Translations under genes and position numbers: made by a program | Shown here: positions 60,636 through 64,000 of the stretch, piece after piece | Position numbering within the stretch: the first letter of the stretch is position 1 | Layout: each line of letters starts with the position of its first letter | Notes under the pieces: generated by a model | Seen by the model: only the letters and a program-made list of their open reading frames with translations | Told to the model about the DNA's origin: nothing | Databases searched by the model: none | Source: Cellulomonas cellasea | GTDB lineage: Bacteria > Actinomycetota > Actinomycetes > Actinomycetales > Cellulomonadaceae | DNA length: 64,000 bases | Assembly (NCBI RefSeq): GCF_030372105.1 | Contig: NZ_JAUDBQ010000016.1 | Location: 1 to 64,000 of the forward strand | Direction of reading: 5' to 3'

Positions 60636-60988
60636 GGCCGCTCCTCGCGTTCGAGGTCGGCGAGCGCGGACTTCGCGCCGGCGAGGGTGTCGAGCAGCAC
60701 GGTGCGGGCGGCGGCGAGCATCTGGGCCACCGCGGGGTGGGCGAGCGTGTAGTGCACGGCGTTGCCCTCTCGCCGCGCGGTGACGACTCCGGCGCGGCGC
60801 AGCACGGCCAGGTGCTGGGACAGGTGGGAGGCCTCGATCCCGATCTCGGCGAGCAGCTCGCTGACCTGGCGGGGCTGCTCGGCGAGCAGTTCCAGCGTGC
60901 GGATGCGCACGGGGTGGGCGAGGGCCTTGAACAGCTCGGCCTTGAACTCGTGGACGGGCCGGTCGACGCCCGGCGGGGGAAGGGGCAC
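60632..60988 (-). CDS. ArsR/SmtB family regulator
   Basis: A 118-residue winged-helix repressor. HTH at about 38-75 (Q-V-S-E-L-L-A-E-I-G-I-E-A-S-H-L-S-Q-H-L-A-V-L-R-R-A-G). F-K-A-L-A-H-P-V-R-I-R precedes it. No C-V-C metal site is visible, so the signal may be an anion, a redox change or something else. GTG 60988 has GGAG upstream. It leads a two-gene operon with the SulP transporter and has a palindrome upstream. Confidence 0.9.
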   Translation of the reverse strand: MPLPPPGVDRPVHEFKAELFKALAHPVRIRTLELLAEQPRQVSELLAEIGIEASHLSQHLAVLRRAGVVTARREGNAVHYTLAHPAVAQMLAAARTVLLDTLAGAKSALADLEREERP

Positions 60989-61007
60989 AGCTCTCCGATC
61001 ACACGAC

Positions 61008-61023
61008 TTGATGGATTCATCAA
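61008..61023. promoter_or_regulatory. Candidate ArsR operator
   Basis: TTGATG (61008-61013) and CATCAA (61018-61023) are perfect inverted arms with a 4-nt spacer, 20 nt upstream of the arsR-like start. Confidence 0.55.
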
Positions 61024-61060
61024 TCCGTTGAGCGATCGTACGCCGTCTGGGGGCGCTCGA

Positions 61061-61090
61061 TTGACAGCCGCTCAGATGTCAGCGTGTACT
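61061..61090 (+). promoter_or_regulatory. imuA promoter
   Basis: Consensus TTGACA (61061-61066), an 18-nt spacer and TGTACT (61085-61090). The LexA box begins 8 nt downstream of the -10, at the likely start of transcription. Confidence 0.55.
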
Positions 61091-61097
61091 GGCATGA

Positions 61098-61113
61098 TCG
61101 AACAGGTGTTCGA
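61098..61113. promoter_or_regulatory. lexA box: LexA SOS box
   Basis: TCGAACAGGTGTTCGA contains CGAAC-N4-GTTCG, the Gram-positive/actinobacterial LexA consensus, and pairs perfectly outside the central GG. It overlaps the start of transcription expected for imuA, the usual repression position. Confidence 0.85.
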
Positions 61114-61157
61114 GATCTGTTCGATTTCGAGATGTGCTCGATAGGGAAGGGCGGGGC

Positions 61158-62111
61158 ATGGAGACGGCGGTGCTGAGCCGGGAGGAGCGTGCGGCCCGTG
61201 CCCGCGCGGCGCTGGCCCACGCCGAGCAGCGGACCGGGGCGCGCCCCCTCGTGCTCCCCGGCGGGGAAGCCGTCCCCCGGCCGGCCGGGCCGGGGGCCAG
61301 TGGCATGGCGGAGGCGGACGTGGGGCCTCGGGGCGGCGCGGAGCCCTTCAATGGCGCGGAGCCTTTCAACGGCGCGGAGCCTTTCCTCGGCGCCGTGCTC
61401 TTCAGCGGTGCGGAGTCCGGCAGTGCGGAGGCCCGCCCCGTGGCCCCGGCCGAGGCGCCCCAGCGCTCGCTGCTCCTGAGCGAGCGGCCCTCATTGCCCG
61501 TTCCCGACGAGCTCGCGCCCCTGCTGCCCGACGGGCTGCGCCGGGGCAGCGCCCTGGCGGTCATCGGCTCCACCTCGCTGCTGCTCACCCTGCTCGCCCA
61601 CGCGTGCGCCGAGGGCGCCTGGGCGGCCGTCGTCGGGCAGCCGAGCGTGGGCCTGCTCGCCGCGGCGCAGGCGGGGGTGGCCCTGGAGCGCCTCGCGCTG
61701 GTGCCCCGCCCCGGCCTCGACGCGCCGAGTGTGGTGGCCGCCCTGGTCGACGGCCTCGACGTCGTGCTCGTCGGGCCCGGCGCGGTGCTCGCCGACAGCG
61801 ACCGGCGACGGCTCACAGCGCGCGCCCGCGACCGGGGGGCCGTGCTGCTCTCGAGCGTGGCGTGGCCGGGGGCGAACGTCGTCTTGACCGCCGCCAGCGA
61901 GCGGTGGAGCGGCGCCGAGGACGGCGCCGGGAGGCTGCGCGCGCATGACCTGCGCGTCACCCGCAGTGGACGTGGTGGCGCCGGCGTCCCGCAGAGCATC
62001 GGCCTGACACTCCCACTCGGCAGGTCGGCGGGCAGGCCCCCGCCCGTCCCGGGCGCTGGGCGAGGGCGTGGGGCGGCACGGGGGCCTGCGCCGCTGCGGT
62101 TGGTCGGATGA
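61158..62111 (+). CDS. imuA: ImuA-like mutasome protein
   Basis: A 317-residue RecA-fold relative preceding imuB. The core (about 105-260) has the RecA-like order, but the P-loop position reads V-I-G-S-T-S-L-L-L, without the G-K-T/S, so ATP binding is doubtful, as in the actinobacterial ImuA' class. Residues 60-89 hold a hexapeptide repeat. The C-terminus is Arg/Gly/Pro-rich and possibly flexible. With ImuB and usually DnaE2 it acts in SOS mutagenic DNA synthesis. ATG 61158 follows GAAGGGCGGGG; the stop overlaps imuB by 4 nt. Confidence 0.82.
   Translation: METAVLSREERAARARAALAHAEQRTGARPLVLPGGEAVPRPAGPGASGMAEADVGPRGGAEPFNGAEPFNGAEPFLGAVLFSGAESGSAEARPVAPAEAPQRSLLLSERPSLPVPDELAPLLPDGLRRGSALAVIGSTSLLLTLLAHACAEGAWAAVVGQPSVGLLAAAQAGVALERLALVPRPGLDAPSVVAALVDGLDVVLVGPGAVLADSDRRRLTARARDRGAVLLSSVAWPGANVVLTAASERWSGAEDGAGRLRAHDLRVTRSGRGGAGVPQSIGLTLPLGRSAGRPPPVPGAGRGRGAARGPAPLRLVG
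61335..61424 (+). repeat. 18-bp in-frame repeat inside imuA
   Basis: Three near-identical units at 61335, 61353 and 61371 encode G-A-E-P-F-N, G-A-E-P-F-N and G-A-E-P-F-L. Two degenerate copies follow (G-A-V-L-F-S, G-A-E-S-G-S). Confidence 0.85.
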
Positions 62112-63712
62112 GCACGCGCACCACGGTCGTGTGGGTGCCGGATTGGCCGGTCGTGGCCGCCGTGCGCGGCGACGAGGTGGCCCCGCACCTGCCCGCCGCC
62201 GTCCACGACGGGCGGCGTCTCGTCGCCGTCTCCGCCCTCGCCCGCACACAGGGCGTGCGCCGGGGGATGCGCCGTCGGCAGGCGCAGGGCTGCTGCCCCG
62301 AGCTCGTGCTGCTCGCCGCCGACGAGGGGCGTGACGTGCGGCTCTTCGAACCCGTCGCCACAGCGGTCGAGACAGTCGTCGCGGGCATCGAGGTGGCCCG
62401 CGCCGGCCTGCTGCTGCTGCCGGCCGGGGGAGCCAGCCGCTACCACGGCTCGGAGGAGGTGCTCGCGGAGCGGATCGTCACGGCCGTCGCCCAGCGCACC
62501 GGCCACGAGGCCCACGTCGGGACGGCCGACGGGCTGCTCGCCGCGATCCTGGCCGCCCGCGAGGACGCGACGGTGCCACCCGGCGCCTCGCGTGACTACT
62601 TGGCCCCGCGCGGCATGAGCGAGCTCGCCCACGCCGCCGTCCAGGACGGCCTCGACGCCCAGGTGCGCGATCTTGTGGACCTGCTCGGCCGATTGGGCCT
62701 GCGGGTCCTCGGCGACCTCGCCGCCCTGCCCGACGGGGACGTGCAGGCCCGGTTCGGCACGCTCGGCGCCTGGGCGCAGCTGCTCGCGCGCGGCCACGAC
62801 GCCCGCCCGCCGGCTCGCCGCCGCCCGGAGACAGACCTCGAGGTGTCCTGCGAGCTCGACCCGCCGGCCCACCGGGTCGACATCGCCACCTTCATGGGCA
62901 GGCGGCTCGCGGAGGAGCTCCACGCGCTGCTCATGGAGCACTCGGTCACCTGCGGGCGCCTCCAGATCACCGCCCGCACCGACGAGGGCGAGGACCTGGT
63001 CCGGGTGTGGCGCACCGACACGGGCGGGCTCGGCGGGCTCACCGCCGCGCGCATCACCGACCGGATCCGCTGGCAGCTCGAGGGGTGGCTCACGTCGGGC
63101 GCGCTGACCCGGGCGCCCCAGGAGCCCGAGGACGCCCACCCGGTGGCCTTGGTGAGCCTGGCCCTGGCCGCGCAGGACGTCGCCCCGGCGGGCGCCGAGC
63201 AGGGCCGGCTGTGGGGCGGGGCCTCGGGCGGCGACCTGCGGGCGCATCGGGCCCTGGACCGGGTGCAGGGGCTCATCGGCGGTGACGGGGTGCTGACCGC
63301 GGCGCTGCAGGGCGGTCGGGACGTGCGCGACCAGGTGTCGCTGCGGCCCTGGGGTGACCAGACCGCCGCCCCGCGCCCCGCCGACCGGCCGTGGCCTGGG
63401 CGGTTGCCCGAGCCCGCGCCGGCCACGGTGCTGCCCGAGCCCGAGCCGGTGGAGGTGCGCACCGCCGCCGGGGAGCCGGTCCGCCTCGACGAGCGCTTCG
63501 TGATGAGCGGCAACCCCGCGACAGTGCGGGGCTCGCGCGACGGCACGGCCGAGCGTGCGGTGGTGGGGTGGGCGGGCCCATGGCCACTGGTCGAGCGGTG
63601 GTGGGCGCCGGGGGCCCGGCGCCGGGCGCATCTGCAGGTCAGCCTCGCCGACGGCGGCGCGCTGCTGCTCTCCTGGCAGGGGCGCTGGATGTGCGAGGGG
63701 GCCTACGACTGA
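62108..63712 (+). CDS. imuB: ImuB-like Y-family DNA polymerase homologue
   Basis: A 534-residue protein of the Y-family polymerase fold. It starts V-V-W-V-P-D-W-P-V-V-A-A, the ImuB form of the first motif, where the pair of catalytic acids seen in DinB is not kept. V-S-A-L-A-R-T-Q-G-V-R-R-G-M near 42 and the helix-hairpin region L-G-R-L-G-L-R-V-L-G-D-L-A near 193 follow. ImuB is thought to bridge the beta clamp and DnaE2. No dnaE2 lies in this window. ATG overlaps the imuA stop; SOS control comes from the shared LexA box. Confidence 0.9.
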   Translation: MSTRTTVVWVPDWPVVAAVRGDEVAPHLPAAVHDGRRLVAVSALARTQGVRRGMRRRQAQGCCPELVLLAADEGRDVRLFEPVATAVETVVAGIEVARAGLLLLPAGGASRYHGSEEVLAERIVTAVAQRTGHEAHVGTADGLLAAILAAREDATVPPGASRDYLAPRGMSELAHAAVQDGLDAQVRDLVDLLGRLGLRVLGDLAALPDGDVQARFGTLGAWAQLLARGHDARPPARRRPETDLEVSCELDPPAHRVDIATFMGRRLAEELHALLMEHSVTCGRLQITARTDEGEDLVRVWRTDTGGLGGLTAARITDRIRWQLEGWLTSGALTRAPQEPEDAHPVALVSLALAAQDVAPAGAEQGRLWGGASGGDLRAHRALDRVQGLIGGDGVLTAALQGGRDVRDQVSLRPWGDQTAAPRPADRPWPGRLPEPAPATVLPEPEPVEVRTAAGEPVRLDERFVMSGNPATVRGSRDGTAERAVVGWAGPWPLVERWWAPGARRRAHLQVSLADGGALLLSWQGRWMCEGAYD

Positions 63713-63844
63713 GCCGCCAGCCCGTGGGGGCGAGCTGTCGACGGCGAACGGCGCCGTGCCCGGGGGAGGTGTGGCGCGCACCCGTCCTGGGCCCGTGACC
63801 TGGCAGTGTGGGCATTCGAGTGACGTGACGAGGAGGTCATCGCT

Positions 63845-64000
63845 GTGCTGCCCCACCTGACCGACCAGGGAGCCGCCCTGGGAACGAGCCCCCGGCCGGA
63901 CCCGGCCATGTCGCATCGGATCGCCGACGTCACCGTGACGGTGCGCGACGCCCAGGGGCAGCCGCTGGCGGACGCGCCGGTGGTGGTCGCCCAGACCGCG
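63845..64000 (+). CDS. Start of a probable GH10 endo-1,4-beta-xylanase (partial)
   Basis: Only 52 codons are in the window. After GTG 63845 (AGGAGG 8 nt upstream) comes L-P-H-L-T-D-Q-G, then S-H-R-I-A-D-V-T-V-T-V-R-D-A-Q-G-Q-P-L-A-D-A-P-V-V-V-A-Q-T. This beta-sandwich-like opening without a signal peptide resembles the N-terminus of cytoplasmic actinobacterial GH10 xylanases, as I recall it. The catalytic domain is outside the window. ATG 63908 is a possible later start. Confidence 0.5.
   Translation, partial: MLPHLTDQGAALGTSPRPDPAMSHRIADVTVTVRDAQGQPLADAPVVVAQTA

Noticed and set aside
61110-61142. Second and third LexA boxes downstream of the perfect one
   Set aside because: TCGA-containing half-palindromes are present but the spacing does not fit CGAAC-N4-GTTCG.
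61079-63916. A 945-residue minus frame opposite imuA-imuB
   Set aside because: The plus strand has recognisable ImuB and a LexA-controlled promoter; the minus frame is low-complexity Arg/Pro/Gly.

Overview
The window is chromosomal DNA of a very GC-rich actinobacterium. Codon third positions are almost all G or C, GTG starts and 1-4 nt stop/start overlaps are common, and many genes start 6-8 nt after a TANNNT -10 element, as expected for leaderless mRNAs. Several blocks keep an actinobacterial gene order: TPR protein-HAD-tlyA-nadK-recN-steA-steB-pyrG; sufR-sufB-sufD-Rieske-sufC-sufS-sufU-sufT beside a divergent ABC transporter and ctaA; and divergent glgC/glgA. A probable GH10 xylanase start at the right edge and the overall style suggest Micrococcales, perhaps a Cellulomonas relative. 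This placement is inference. No tRNA, rRNA, prophage, IS element or CRISPR array was seen.

0.2-16 kb is one long plus-strand block. A very long, charged, disordered protein with a helical-repeat C-terminus comes first. It is followed by a HAD phosphatase, rRNA methyltransferase TlyA, NAD kinase, RecN, the division/envelope pair SteA-SteB, an MraY-like membrane enzyme, a MurJ-like flippase and a GT4 glycosyltransferase, most of them translationally coupled. CTP synthase, with its own promoter, and a Nudix hydrolase follow. A perfect 19-bp hairpin closes the block against heme A synthase (minus strand).

17-27.7 kb holds two DrrAB-like ABC transporters (minus strand) facing the complete SUF iron-sulfur operon. 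The gap between them carries a DtxR/IdeR-like iron box and a SufR-type operator, so the operon is probably controlled by both iron supply and Fe-S status. 28-31 kb has a zinc metallopeptidase and the biotin ECF transporter BioYMN. 31-41 kb carries an ABC-F ATPase, SURF1, two small proteins, FabG-FabI-SixA, SerB, and the divergent GlgC/GlgA (GlgM-like) pair.

41-50 kb contains two TetR regulators with clear palindromic operators. One faces an alpha/beta hydrolase; the other leads a heterodimeric ABC multidrug exporter. Between them lie NfeD and an SPFH protein. 50.6-55 kb is the most accessory-like part: a GNAT acetyltransferase, a broken HIT gene, a divergent methionine aminopeptidase/XRE pair, an alpha/beta hydrolase and a Fic protein.

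55-64 kb holds a lipase-like protein, a methyltransferase, a 15-bp tandem repeat, a YbaK-like deacylase, a YbhB-like protein and an ArsR-SulP pair. An imuA-imuB mutagenesis cassette follows behind a perfect LexA box. The window ends in the first 52 codons of the probable xylanase.
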